A stretch of DNA of 64,000 bases from Tachypleus tridentatus (lineage: Eukaryota > Arthropoda > Merostomata > Xiphosura > Limulidae): contig NC_134831.1 of NCBI RefSeq assembly GCF_004210375.1, positions 41,388,035-41,452,034 on the forward strand, written 5' to 3'. Shown here in pieces: positions 42,501-64,000 of the stretch (within the stretch, counting starts at the first letter, position 1; the number at the start of each line of letters is the position of its first letter). Both the position numbers and the translations under genes were made by a program. Under the pieces are notes generated by a model, which saw nothing but the letters and a program-made list of their open reading frames with translations, was not told where the DNA came from and made no database searches.

Positions 42501-44448
42501 CAACGCACTCTTCTTTTTTCATGATTCTGTTGACGCGGTGAAGGCTGCCTACACCACAAGAGCTGAAGGAACCCCACAGCATGATCGAGCCACCTCGGTG
42601 TCTAACTGTAGGGACGGTGTTTTTTGGAAGATTTCGTTTCCCCTTCTTACGGAAAATATAGCGAACATCATTGTAGCCGAAAAGCTTGATTTTAGTTTCG
42701 TTTGACCAAAGAATACTCTTCCAATAGGTAAAGGGTTTATCTACATGCTTTCTTGCATACATCAGTCGTGCTTTTAAATGAACAGGCTTTAAATATGGAG
42801 TTCTACGAGGACGGCATGCTTTTAACCCAGAAGAGTGTAACATGTTCGTAACTGTGGAGGTGCTTACTTCAACCCAAGTTTACCTTACTAGTTTCTATAT
42901 GTTGTTGCGTGTTAAACGATGGTTCCCACTAACTTCTCTGAGAACCTTCCTCTTGGTTCCCTCTGGAATTTTGGTGGGTCGTCCGGAACGAGGGAGGTTA
43001 GCAGTTGATCCTGTAAGCTTAAACTTGGCAATTATGCTTTGAACAATAGATTTCGGCACATTACGTTGTGTAGCAATACCGGAAAGAGACAACACACGGG
43101 ACTTGTATTTTACAATAATTCATTTTTTTAAATCACTGGACAGTTGTTTCCTGTTCGCCATGATGACCAAGCAGGTAATGACGGAGACGGCGCTAAATTG
43201 CCGAAAGTACATTTTTTGCTGGCTAAATTCCAATAATTATGAACCCAGTGTCTAGTTCTGGAATGATATAATGTAGTTTATTCGCCAAACTAAACAAACT
43301 TTTTACGGGAATATCAGTTTTTTCACACGTTCTGAACTGTACGAACACTTTCTGATCCTGCTATTTTTGGTTATTTGTTTATAAACAGCTTATTTGTCGT
43401 TTAATTTACATACAAATTTATGTAGATGTATATATATTGTACTATACTTCTATTAGCCTACTCGTGATACTTTTTAAGTTATGAGTAAAAAGCCACCCGG
43501 GTCGCAGGGGTACAAACACTTTCAGAAATGTAACTGTAGTTCATTGGGCAACTTTATACACAACACCAACAAATTGATAGAACTATGTGTGGGGACCTGA
43601 ATGTTAGAATTTTTATACTTGCAAAACAATTTAGAACTTTATAGGCCTGACAAAAGTGTCGAATATAACGTGAGACTTATCACATTCGTCTCAGAATAAA
43701 ATATTATTTCAGAAAATGATTTTCGATTATTACCAAATCTCATCTGAGCTACATTAGAAATATGATAGCCATACTTTAATTTGAAGTAACCGTTTTTACG
43801 TAGAGCATAAAACATTCACGAAACAAGTTAAACGTTTTATGGTTAATATAAAATGGAAGTGACTCATGTTTAATGTTCTTACGTTCCTCTTCTTTGAAAG
43901 AGTCTCTGACGGAGACCAAAACAGAATTTTCTGTATATAAAAACCTACATACATGCAAGCTTCTTTTTTATAAGTTACTTCTTAGTGTCATAAACATTAC
44001 TTCAGAAGAATGGTGGTGGGGCGTCCTTTAAAAAACAAAAAATAATGTGGATATTTTCTCCTGTGCAAACAATTTACTCGTATTACAAAGACACGAAGTT
44101 TTTTATAATATTAGAGTTATCGCTCGACTCCCCTTGCTCTTCTCTTAGGTTTTATTTGAAATTATGTTTGCTTAAAGTTGTGACCCGCCAAGGTTTTTTA
44201 CAATAAGTATGTGGGGGAAAAACTATTCCAAGTAGTTATTGGTTTGACTGTCTCGCCTAAGTGATTCAGCTATGTATGCGTTATTATTTACAGAAACTTT
44301 TAGTGTACTAACCGCTCATCGTTTTTTCTGTCCAGGCCTAACGTACTTTTTCAAGAATGATCTTTACTGGCGATTCAACGATAACGAAATGATGGTGGAC
44401 AAACAGTTCCCATTTTCAGCTTCTAGAGATTGGGTAGGATGCCAGTGA
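21461..44448 (+). CDS. Secreted matrix metalloproteinase, eight exons, 515 aa
   Basis: Zinc endopeptidase of the MMP (matrixin) family, which cleaves extracellular-matrix and cell-surface proteins after secretion. Joining eight GT-AG exons gives exactly 1548 nt: 120, 278, 299, 159, 170, 148, 261 and 113. Domains: signal peptide about 1-33 ([11 protein letters not shown] core); prodomain with KQYGYF; cysteine switch PRCGIPD at 96-102; furin-type RAKR at 114-117 just before the catalytic domain; catalytic domain about 118-285 with [11 protein letters not shown] at 242-252 (Glu243 catalytic) and Met-turn Met260; short Pro/Lys hinge; hemopexin domain from Cys322 to Cys514, whose disulfide closes four blades (FDAV, VDAV, VDAV, IDAV motifs). 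There is no transmembrane or GPI tail after Cys514, so a soluble enzyme activated by furin in the secretory path is inferred, as in MMP-11, -21 or -28. Which vertebrate subtype it is closest to I cannot decide. Confidence 0.95.
22114..23263 (+). mobile_element. pogo/Tigger-type DNA transposon, internally deleted, in MMP intron 1
   Basis: Terminal inverted repeats: CAATGGAGCGCCATTAAGCC on the left and, in reverse complement, CAGTGGTGCTCCGTTAAGCC on the right. Both are flanked by TA (22112-22113 and 23264-23265), and both continue GCGG. The TIR and the TA target are typical of pogo/Tigger elements. At 1150 bp it lacks the catalytic part of the transposase. Confidence 0.88.
22588..22932 (+). pseudogene. 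pogo/Tigger transposase N-terminus (CENP-B/psq-type DNA-binding domain) with one stop
   Basis: The frame starts [20 protein letters not shown], continues [14 protein letters not shown], then a TAA at 22690-22692 replaces one residue, then [14 protein letters not shown], matching the helix-turn-helix of pogo/CENP-B-type transposases. The second half ([20 protein letters not shown] + [14 protein letters not shown]) matches the second CENP-B-like helix bundle. It ends at a TAA at 22930 without any DDE catalytic domain. Apart from the single nonsense codon the frame is intact, so the DNA-binding part decayed little. Confidence 0.85.
23430..23525 (+). repeat. Dispersed repeat, copy 1
   Basis: TGTGAAAGTTAGGATTTGTG, a GTAGCATTTAACCGCACATT segment and TTCATAACCCGGACGAAAGG recur in the same order at 26665-26768 (TCATAGCATCCACACCCACA, TTCATGACCCGGACAAAGGA). 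Family unknown. Confidence 0.7.
23617..23750 (+). mobile_element. SINE family 1, 3' part
   Basis: GGATTACGAGTGGCAGTGGG, then CTAGCTGCCTTCCCTCTAGT, TTAGAGACGGCTAGCGCAGA, TAGCCCTCGCGTAGCTTTGC and a (CAAA)n tail. The tRNA head and middle are deleted. Confidence 0.88.
24118..24345 (-). mobile_element. SINE family 1, diverged
   Basis: CCGTCCCTATTTTGAAG, CAACCAATAGTGGGATTGAA, GTCACATCATAATCCCCCTA, GACGGGATTCGATCTCGCAA (B-box complement), ACTACCTCGCCATGCCACGC. Confidence 0.85.
24597..24874 (+). CDS. MMP exon 2: prodomain, cysteine switch, furin site
   Basis: The acceptor CCCCAG| opens with [10 protein letters not shown]. Then [20 protein letters not shown] + DEATTKLL and the zinc-coordinating PRCGIPD, then [10 protein letters not shown] with the furin motif RAKR. 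The donor is AA|GTAAGT, phase 2, which completes a Lys codon with the first base of exon 3. Confidence 0.95.
24875..27097. other. MMP intron 2, 5' half; no gene seen
   Basis: AT-rich intron with a weak ~55-bp degenerate tandem at 25690-25870 (TTGTTAGATGGACnAnAAAAC) and the second copy of a dispersed repeat at 26665-26768. No independent gene. Confidence 0.5.
26665..26768 (+). repeat. Dispersed repeat, copy 2
   Basis: Second copy of the repeat at 23430-23525, with a poly-T run inserted before TTCATGACCCGGAC. Confidence 0.7.
27098..27206 (+). mobile_element. SINE family 2 copy
   Basis: A-box-like AGTAGCACAGCG, B-box GGGTTTCGATACCCGTGGTA, GACAGAACACAAATAGCA, TGTGTAGCTTTGTGCTTAAT. Among the best-preserved B-boxes of the family. 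Confidence 0.9.
27265..27358 (+). mobile_element. SINE family 2 copy, head decayed
   Basis: TGGGTTTCGATACCTGTAGT, GAGAAGAGCACCGACAGCC, TTTGTGTAGGTTTGTGATTA. Confidence 0.8.
27385..27920. repeat. Degenerate ~54-bp tandem repeat in MMP intron 2
   Basis: ACTTGAGAA / TTATGGTAAAAGTATCC / AAATGGAAATAAAACTCTGT-type blocks return about every 52-55 bp (for example at 27659, 27711, 27765 and 27820), about ten strongly diverged units. Confidence 0.7.
28198..28218. repeat. (TA)n microsatellite
   Basis: About ten TA dinucleotides in a row. Confidence 0.95.
28272..28457 (-). mobile_element. SINE family 1, internally deleted
   Basis: TTTGTTTTGAATTTTCGTAT, GCGCTAACCTTCCCCAATTT, CACTCACCGTCAACTCTTGA, ACATTATAACGCCCCCAC joined directly to CCTAACCATCTGGCCATA, so the B-box part is deleted. 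Confidence 0.88.
28599..28897 (+). CDS. MMP exon 3: catalytic domain, N-terminal part
   Basis: The acceptor CCTCTTAG| completes the Lys codon. It encodes [20 protein letters not shown] + [13 protein letters not shown], then the metal-binding loops [32 protein letters not shown] and DADEFW, which in MMPs hold the structural zinc and calcium ions. The donor G|GTAAGT is phase 1. The nearby ATG at 28552 lies in intron and is not the start. Confidence 0.97.
28898..29337. other. MMP intron 3; nothing else seen
   Basis: 440-nt GT-AG intron. The open frame 28924-29115 is intronic. Confidence 0.8.
29338..29496 (+). CDS. MMP exon 4: zinc-binding active site
   Basis: Encodes [20 protein letters not shown]: three histidines and catalytic Glu in HExGHxxGxxH, then SVMFPYY containing the Met-turn methionine, and the last catalytic helix [11 protein letters not shown]. 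Acceptor ATTAG|, donor ACA|GTAAGT, phase 1. Confidence 0.97.
29651..29820 (+). CDS. MMP exon 5: hinge and start of hemopexin domain
   Basis: The acceptor AATAAAG| gives ATC(Ile) across the junction and then [13 protein letters not shown], a short hinge with LLPPKKDD, and [20 protein letters not shown]. The Cys is the first of the hemopexin disulfide pair, and FDAV starts blade 1. Donor TTG|GTAAGT, phase 0. The exact acceptor is the least certain of the gene's splice sites. Confidence 0.85.
29821..30229. other. MMP intron 5, start; nothing seen
   Basis: AT-rich, with no repeat or coding signal. Confidence 0.6.
30230..30475 (+). mobile_element. Heavily decayed SINE family 1
   Basis: GAATCTAATGGTTCCTGACTC in the head region, and GGCGGGTGATGTCAACTATT, GTTGTCTTCCTCCAGTTTAA and TTAGGTACGGCTATG blocks in family-1 order, with many substitutions. 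Confidence 0.45.
30942..31070 (-). mobile_element. SINE family 2 with 9-bp target duplication
   Basis: TTGATAAGG at 30933-30941 and 31071-31079 flanks the copy. Body: AAATTAAGCGCAAAGCTACA, TGTTCTGTCTACCACGGCTA, TCGAAACCTGGTTTTTAGCG, GACATACCGCTGAGCCACTG (A-box complement). Confidence 0.93.
31238..31516 (-). mobile_element. SINE family 1, full length with 11-bp target duplication
   Basis: TACCCGTTTAT at 31227-31237 and 31517-31527 flanks it. Body runs from the (TTTG)n tail through CGTCCCTAATTTAGTAGTGC and GATTGATCGTCACATTATAA to the head CTTGGCCATGCCGGGCCC. Confidence 0.95.
31963..32078 (+). mobile_element. SINE family 2 with (CAAA)n tail
   Basis: AGTGGCCCAACGGTATGTCT (A-box region), ACCGGGTTTCGAAACTTATG (B-box), GGTGGGCATAGCACAGGTTA, TTATGCTTAATTCCAGACAA and then (ACAA)n. 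Confidence 0.9.
32079..32605. other. MMP intron 5; nothing seen
   Basis: AT-rich sequence with no recognisable repeat or coding signal. Confidence 0.5.
32606..32886 (+). mobile_element. SINE family 1, full length, well preserved
   Basis: GGCCCGGCATGACCAGATGG head, CGACTCGTAACCTGAGGGTC, GGGTTCGAATCGCCGTCGCA (B-box), ATGCTCGCCCTCTCAACGGT, CTGCCTTCCCTCTAGTCTTA, GGACGGCTAGCGCAAATAGC and a (CAAA)n tail. A good reference copy for the family. Confidence 0.97.
32887..33669. other. MMP intron 5, 3' end; nothing seen
   Basis: AT-rich, T-rich on the plus strand. The 119-codon frame at 33052-33411 is hydrophobic low-complexity (Phe/Leu/Ile rich) and matches no family; not called. Confidence 0.5.
33670..33817 (+). 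CDS. MMP exon 6: hemopexin blade 1 to 2
   Basis: After acceptor ACGTTAG| it encodes [20 protein letters not shown] + [19 protein letters not shown], the classic WRF...GYP...F..LP...DA order of a hemopexin repeat, then the start of blade 2 (RTLLFSG). Donor CAG|GTATTT, phase 1. Confidence 0.95.
33818..34878. other. MMP intron 6, start; nothing seen
   Basis: AT-rich intron sequence, no recognisable element. Confidence 0.5.
34879..35158 (+). mobile_element. SINE family 1, full length
   Basis: GGGCCCAGCATGGCTAGGTG head, ACTCGACTCGTAATCTGAGG, GCGGGTTCGAATCCCCGTCA (perfect B-box), GGACGGCTAGCGCATATAGC, TTGCGCAAAATTCAAAAGAA tail. Confidence 0.97.
35159..36419. other. MMP intron 6; nothing seen
   Basis: AT-rich. 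Frames at 35162-35344 and 35494-35724 have no recognisable domain. Confidence 0.5.
36420..37676 (-). mobile_element. mariner-like DNA transposon, dead, in MMP intron 6
   Basis: Inverted ends of about 40 bp: CAGGGTGTCCCCAAATATGT on the left and, in reverse complement, CAGAGTGTCCCAAAAACATG on the right, both continuing TATACACACTTTGAATGATT. The right flank is TA and the left flank TG, so the TA target duplication has probably lost one base to mutation. The interior is a single degraded transposase gene. Confidence 0.9.
36521..37588 (-). pseudogene. mariner-like transposase (IS630/Tc1/mariner superfamily), several stops and frameshifts
   Basis: Start [20 protein letters not shown] at 37588. A CAA-to-TAA-type stop and a one-base loss follow after about 25 codons. 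Then [11 protein letters not shown] (linker), [20 protein letters not shown] (second helix-turn-helix) and [14 protein letters not shown] (first catalytic Asp) in the long open block 36885-37346. The second catalytic motif, normally QxDGAPPH, reads with two stops and Asp changed to Asn. The third, [15 protein letters not shown], is intact in another frame, and the tail DQNGHQF reaches a TAA at 36521. The second-to-third spacing is roughly 37 residues if frameshifts are ignored. Confidence 0.85.
37677..38289. other. MMP intron 6; nothing seen
   Basis: AT-rich, no recognised element. Confidence 0.5.
38969..38996. repeat. (CA)n microsatellite inside the decayed repeat gene
   Basis: CACACACACACACCCACACA plus CACATATG. 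It falls where the family has a conserved Cys-x-x-Cys/Trp-Asp segment and shifts the reading frame. Confidence 0.9.
39343..39496 (-). repeat. 77-bp diverged tandem duplication
   Basis: GTTCTGTACCAGTAAAATGA at 39343 and GTTCCGTACCAGTAAAATAA at 39420 start two units, each continuing with AGTAAGTTCTTAnCCnGAAA. It duplicates part of the ERFHQDI-family relic. Confidence 0.85.
39760..41343. other. MMP intron 6, 3' end; nothing firm
   Basis: AT-rich. CAATGGTGCCCAAATTATTT at about 41026 resembles a hAT-type MITE end, but no partner was found. Frames at 40013-40379 lack family resemblance. The frame that runs into exon 7 from 41148 is intronic up to the acceptor. Confidence 0.4.
41344..41604 (+). CDS. 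MMP exon 7: hemopexin blades 2 and 3
   Basis: The acceptor TTCTAG| joins the Gly codon. It encodes [49 protein letters not shown] and [20 protein letters not shown]: two further hemopexin motifs with the usual YFF.G..YW.YD pattern. Donor AAAA|GTGAGT, phase 1. Confidence 0.97.
41855..41918 (+). mobile_element. SINE family 2, left part, split by a Tc1 element
   Basis: GGACTTATAACTCTAAAAAA, GGAGCTCGATACCTGTGGTT (B-box region) and GACACAGGGCAAA. It continues on the far side of the Tc1 insertion at 43539-43572 (GTTCATTGGGCAACTTTATA), matching the usual CCATTGTGTAGCTTTGTGC tail. Confidence 0.6.
41921..43536 (-). mobile_element. Tc1-type transposon with long IR/DR ends, TA target, in MMP intron 7
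   Basis: 1616 bp, flanked by TA (41919-41920 and 43537-43538). The two ends are about 210-bp inverted repeats starting CAGTTAC. Each holds a GAAAGTGTTCGTACC-like direct repeat at its outer end (about 41929 and 43509-43525) and again at its inner end (42111-42126 and 43339-43354), the IR/DR layout known from Sleeping Beauty-like elements. It sits inside an older family-2 SINE. The single transposase gene is dead. Confidence 0.93.
42135..43161 (-). pseudogene. Tc1 transposase, about 340 codons, inactivated by stops, a frameshift and Asp-to-Asn
   Basis: Starts [13 protein letters not shown] at 43161. Helix-turn-helix [20 protein letters not shown] and linker [18 protein letters not shown] follow, then [33 protein letters not shown] and [12 protein letters not shown], ending at a TAA at 42135. 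The DD34E triad reads Asn (WSNE for WSDE), Asp, Glu. Trp positions after SSDLKK, IRVLE and NPIENV are TGA or TAG, another stop lies at about 42892, and a frameshift follows HQRHPKK. The first Asp and several Trp codons were all lost by changes consistent with G-to-A on the coding strand. Confidence 0.92.
43539..43572 (+). mobile_element. SINE family 2, right part of the split copy
   Basis: See the copy at 41855-41918. Removing the Tc1 and one TA rejoins the usual order of SINE blocks. Confidence 0.5.
43573..44335. other. MMP intron 7, 3' part; nothing seen
   Basis: AT-rich intron sequence, no recognised element. Confidence 0.5.
44336..44448 (+). CDS. MMP exon 8: hemopexin blade 4 and stop
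   Basis: The acceptor TGTCCAG| completes a Ser codon. It encodes [20 protein letters not shown] + [16 protein letters not shown] and a TGA at 44446. The Cys two residues before the stop is the partner of the hemopexin Cys in exon 5. No extra tail, hence no membrane anchor. Confidence 0.97.
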
Positions 44449-44641
44449 TGTCAGAATATCTTTTTCAACATTTATATTAAATTTGATTAATTATTTTGAA
44501 ATATAGTGCGATTATGCGTCAATCCTGTTTATTAATGTAGTTGTTTTTTTCAATTAAAAAGTAGCACTCCAAGCCTGCATGACGCACACCTATGTACAGG
44601 TGTAAACTGTGTGGTGTTAAAACATTTATTGTATTTTTATA

Positions 44642-44647
44642 AATAAA
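44642..44647 (+). terminator. Candidate polyadenylation signal of the MMP gene
   Basis: AATAAA about 195 nt after the stop codon, the first canonical hexamer in a 3' UTR-like stretch. AT-rich context makes chance hexamers common. Confidence 0.5.
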
Positions 44648-44744
44648 AATTTAATTGAAACATGCAGTGAAAAATGATTTGATGTTAAATCACTGTAGCT
44701 ACATAAATGAAGATATAAAGCCTACTTTCCTTTCAAGAATCTTG

Positions 44745-44985
44745 TCTGGAGTTAAGGCACTGACTTGCAGCCTGTGTTTCGAATCCCATCACCAAACGTG
44801 ATCATCTTTTGTTTTATCTATAGGAGTATTATAATATGACAATAAATCCAAACATTCATTGGTAAAATAGTAGTTCAAGAGTTATTGATGGCTGACCTGC
44901 CTTTCCAATAGTTTATCACTTCAAAATTAAAGCTGACTACAGCAGATAGCTCTTCAGTAGAATTCTACAGAGAAACGTTTCAGTT
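44745..44985 (+). mobile_element. SINE family 1, strongly diverged
   Basis: GTTAAGGCACTGACTTGCAG, TGTTTCGAATCCCATCACCA (B-box region), TCCAAACATTCATTGGTAAA, AGTAGTTCAAGAGTTATTGA, TTAAAGCTGACTACAGCAGA. Same block order as family 1. Confidence 0.7.
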
Positions 44986-47161
44986 TGACCTTTACAACAA
45001 AAACTATTATTGCAGTAATTGGCAATGAAAGAACTATGGCAACTAAGTAATGTTAACATTTATACAAAATGAATGTCAGCCAACCACTCAACCAGTCACT
45101 TGATACGATATATATGAATATGTACCGTTCACATAGAAGTCGACGATTACAACTTTTGTATTGATACTTATTTTAGAGTTGCTCTTTAATAATTCTGTCA
45201 GAAGATATTTCTTAATAGTGTTTGATCATCTGGAACACTAATGCAACCTATACATCAACGAGGCCAGTATTAAAACAACTAAATCAATGGTATACGAGTT
45301 AATATGGACCAATTCTCAATCAGAACTGTCTCCAGTTCAACACCACAACTTACAAATAAATCAAGATACCTAGTTTCATACCAACCATGTTTAAATACAC
45401 TGAACCTTCCATGAAGTTTCTAAACAGTTTAGCACATGGTCAGCTAGTAGAAAAAAAAAAGGCCTGACCATCTGCACTTGCAAATGACAACACTAATAGT
45501 TGAGAGACTACATCTCTGGGTCTTGCAGCATTAACAGTACCATGCTCTAGCACATAAATCATTAATTGTGTCACATACTATTTAATCATGTGTGCACAAA
45601 TATTTAGAACCAGAAATTATATTAACCTATTATTTCTTCAAACAGGAAATTATATCAGTGATATAACCTGACTTGTGATTTTTGTAAAACTGAATTAAAA
45701 AAAAAAGATTTTGGTTTGTAATCCAATAATAAATTATCATCTGTTTCAGAAGCACTTAACTATATATTAAAATTACCTTCGTGTAAATGTATTTTATGAC
45801 ACTAATTTCAATGGTATGATTTTAAAAATGAGTAGAATTACACTACTTAAAATTATCATGTAATAATCATAGTTTTCAATATCCTAGCTTTAGCAAAATA
45901 AACTAAGTTTAAATCATGTAAAGGTTAAATAGTTTTATCAAAAATCAGAGTCAAGTACGAATCATATAATAAAGTTGTGTATTTCATCCAATAGAAAAAG
46001 TTCGACCGAATACACGATGGTATGATAATTCTATGTAGAAATATATCATTACGTTGTATGCCACTCACAGTGTTAGGTTGTAGTAGGTAAAAGCCATCAA
46101 GACATATTACCAATGTACATCTCCTTCCTTTATGATAATGTTTTTTTTTTAGTCCCAGACACACTCCAATTACATGTATGCCTCACATTCAGCTACAACA
46201 TGGAGGGCAACTCGTCTGGGAAAAATGCCCACATATTCTTGGTATCACTGAAGATGACCTGTCTTGTGATAATGAATTAAAATGCATAAGACTTATGAAA
46301 TAATTGGCAACTTTATTAATCATGTATTTAGCTTGTTCCCCTTTTGCATCAAACTCATATTTTCAATGTGGTGATTTGTGCAAGTCTAAGGTTAACTTAG
46401 CTGGTGATCTGAAAATGAGTCCACATTCTGCTAATCACACTTTGTGAAACAAGTAGCTACTCTCCAACAACTTATTGTGTTGACCAGCTTCTAGTTGACC
46501 TATTGCTTTTGCATTATCACACTGTCTAAACCAGACTAACAGAAAGTGTCAGATGATTGAAAACTAGCTTCTGGTCTTAATGATAAGAAATAAGTTAAAA
46601 TTAATAAGGAAGACTAAGATAAGTGTATAAAAATAAACACAGCTCCACAGATAAACTGTAAGTAGCATATCTATAACGAAAAAGACAAAATTTAAACTGA
46701 ACTTCTTTTGCATCATTTATGTTATGGACACAACAGTAGAAAGCGTCACCTGTGTTAAAAATACATCAAATAGTTTCTTCAATCTATCAATTTGTTTTGA
46801 CTTATTTAGTAACACAACAAAAGAATTTTATAACCTATACTTGAACCTGATGAAGCTCTGTAAATACAGAATTGAGGGGAAGAACAAGAGAGTTAATCAC
46901 GTTTCGTATATACGTCATTTATTAACAACCTGTACCTGCTGATGCTTTTATTGGCAAAACTATGGTCACTAACAAATGAAATGTTTGTGAAACACACAAC
47001 TGGCTTTGTTTTGTTCTGTAAAGAATTTATAAACAAGACACTCTTCATTCGTAATGTCTGTACAATAGTGACATGTCTTTTCATCTAGTTTAAGTAGTAA
47101 AAAAGAACAAACTCAGCAAGAATAATTCTATGGCAACTGAAATATTTATATAAAGATACCA
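44986..47161. other. Intergenic region between convergent genes; nothing seen
   Basis: About 2.2 kb of AT-rich DNA between the MMP and thioredoxin reductase 3' ends. Short frames (45925-46164, 46724-46942, 46893-47084) have no recognisable domains. Confidence 0.5.
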
Positions 47162-47167
47162 TTTATT
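47162..47167 (-). terminator. Candidate polyadenylation signal of the thioredoxin reductase gene
   Basis: AATAAA on the minus strand, about 175 nt past the SECIS hairpin. It would place the whole SECIS inside the 3' UTR. Confidence 0.5.
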
Positions 47168-47341
47168 TCAAACTCAGTTTGTATGTATGACAAAAGATTA
47201 AAGTAATGGCACAGGATGAATGCTATAAAAGATTGTTAATGAAAGCTGCATTTCTCCAAACTGTGACATCATTTTAAATAATATATTTTTTACAAAACTC
47301 TTCTACAAATATATACAAAAAAATTGTATTTCTATTTTCAT

Positions 47342-47413
47342 GCAGCCAGTAAACATCAGTAATGTTTTTCCCAAAAATTGGGTTTGAAAACAAGTCTTCA
47401 TCAAACTGGCTGC
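47342..47413 (-). promoter_or_regulatory. SECIS element (form 2) in the thioredoxin reductase 3' UTR
   Basis: On the minus strand a hairpin opens with GCAGCCAGT and closes with ACTGGCTGC (9 perfect pairs). Above an internal loop stand ATGA on the 5' side and TGAT on the 3' side, the non-Watson-Crick quartet of eukaryotic SECIS elements. Twelve bases after ATGA come unpaired AAA, then a CCCAA/TTGGG mini-stem, the form-2 arrangement. Helix II is strong near the apex (TGTTTT/AAAACA) but has a three-base mismatch near the quartet. The element lies about 420 nt after the UGA it would serve. It is expected to recruit SBP2 and the Sec-specific elongation factor (family knowledge). Confidence 0.9.
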
Positions 47414-47825
47414 TTACAGAAACACTTTCATTTTCTCTACCGTCTCCATCCCAGTCTTTCTCCTGTCAGTAGTAGCAGATTAGTTGTTTCTTACATTGGC
47501 ATTGACTGTGACAAGTAAAAAAATATTTTTTTGAAATATTTCAAATTAGATCAACAAAAATCATGTCAGAAAAATGACTAGCTTAATCCATTAACTTCTA
47601 AAGGTTCACACAAATGTGAGACAATAATAACAGTTGTGAGAAGATTAACTCTCATGATATTAACTGGGGTTAACCCTTTTAATGAGAAATGAAGTGGTGT
47701 TAGATACCTGGTAAGGGTATTAAATATTGCAGACAATCAATTATGGGTTAAATAACTCCATCTTCCCAACTTTGTACCAATGTTCTTAGAAAGCATCATT
47801 ATTGACAGAAATTGGGTTGGAAAAT

Positions 47826-63982
<16,157 letters not shown>

Positions 63983-64000
63983 CTGTCAAAAGATCAAAGG

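Overview
The window is AT-rich eukaryotic DNA from what looks like an arthropod, most likely a chelicerate. The evidence is as follows. Genes are split by GT-AG introns of 0.15 to 8.4 kb. Short tRNA-derived SINEs are dense. A thioredoxin reductase ends in Gly-Cys-UGA-Gly-stop and has a SECIS hairpin in its 3' UTR; insects use a cysteine version, so this argues against an insect. From memory, the main SINE family resembles one abundant in horseshoe crab genomes, but no database was searched. Two protein-coding genes are supported and they face each other (convergent). Layout: 1-3592 is a 36-bp minisatellite of about 100 units running off the left edge. 3.6-21.4 kb is intergenic and repeat-rich. 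It holds a decayed copy of the thioredoxin reductase last exon (4.0-4.17 kb), a 40-bp tandem array (4.74-5.5 kb), a complete but dead hAT transposon (8.46-9.96 kb), a near-perfect 124-bp palindrome (10.7 kb), a Tc1 fragment (12.2-12.67 kb), an old minisatellite broken up by three SINEs (14.2-15.7 kb) and a 78-bp array (17.3-17.7 kb). 21461-44448 (+) is a complete eight-exon matrix metalloproteinase gene (515 aa: signal peptide, cysteine switch, furin site, zinc site, four-bladed hemopexin domain). Its introns carry a pogo/Tigger relic, an inverted-repeat element with two nested SINEs, a mariner relic, a decayed invertebrate repeat gene, and a Tc1 element with Sleeping Beauty-like IR/DR ends inserted into an older SINE. 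47162 to beyond the right edge (-) is the C-terminal ~60 % of a selenoprotein thioredoxin reductase: eight coding exons including a predicted 20-nt micro-exon, the Sec codon, the stop codon and a form-2 SECIS. The FAD-binding N-terminal part lies outside the window. Its introns hold a Penelope-like GIY-YIG fragment, a 2.9-kb element with ~220-bp inverted ends, and several short tandem arrays. The two genes are functionally unrelated as far as can be seen: one is a secreted protease for extracellular matrix, the other the NADPH-dependent reductase of the thioredoxin system. Nearly everything else is transposon or satellite debris. I did not find a convincing new multi-gene system. The most notable points are the Sec/SECIS gene end, its decayed paralogous exon 44 kb away that still shows the TGA-Gly-stop ending, the higher-order structure of the minisatellite, the long palindrome, and the unidentified inverted-repeat element in the reductase intron.
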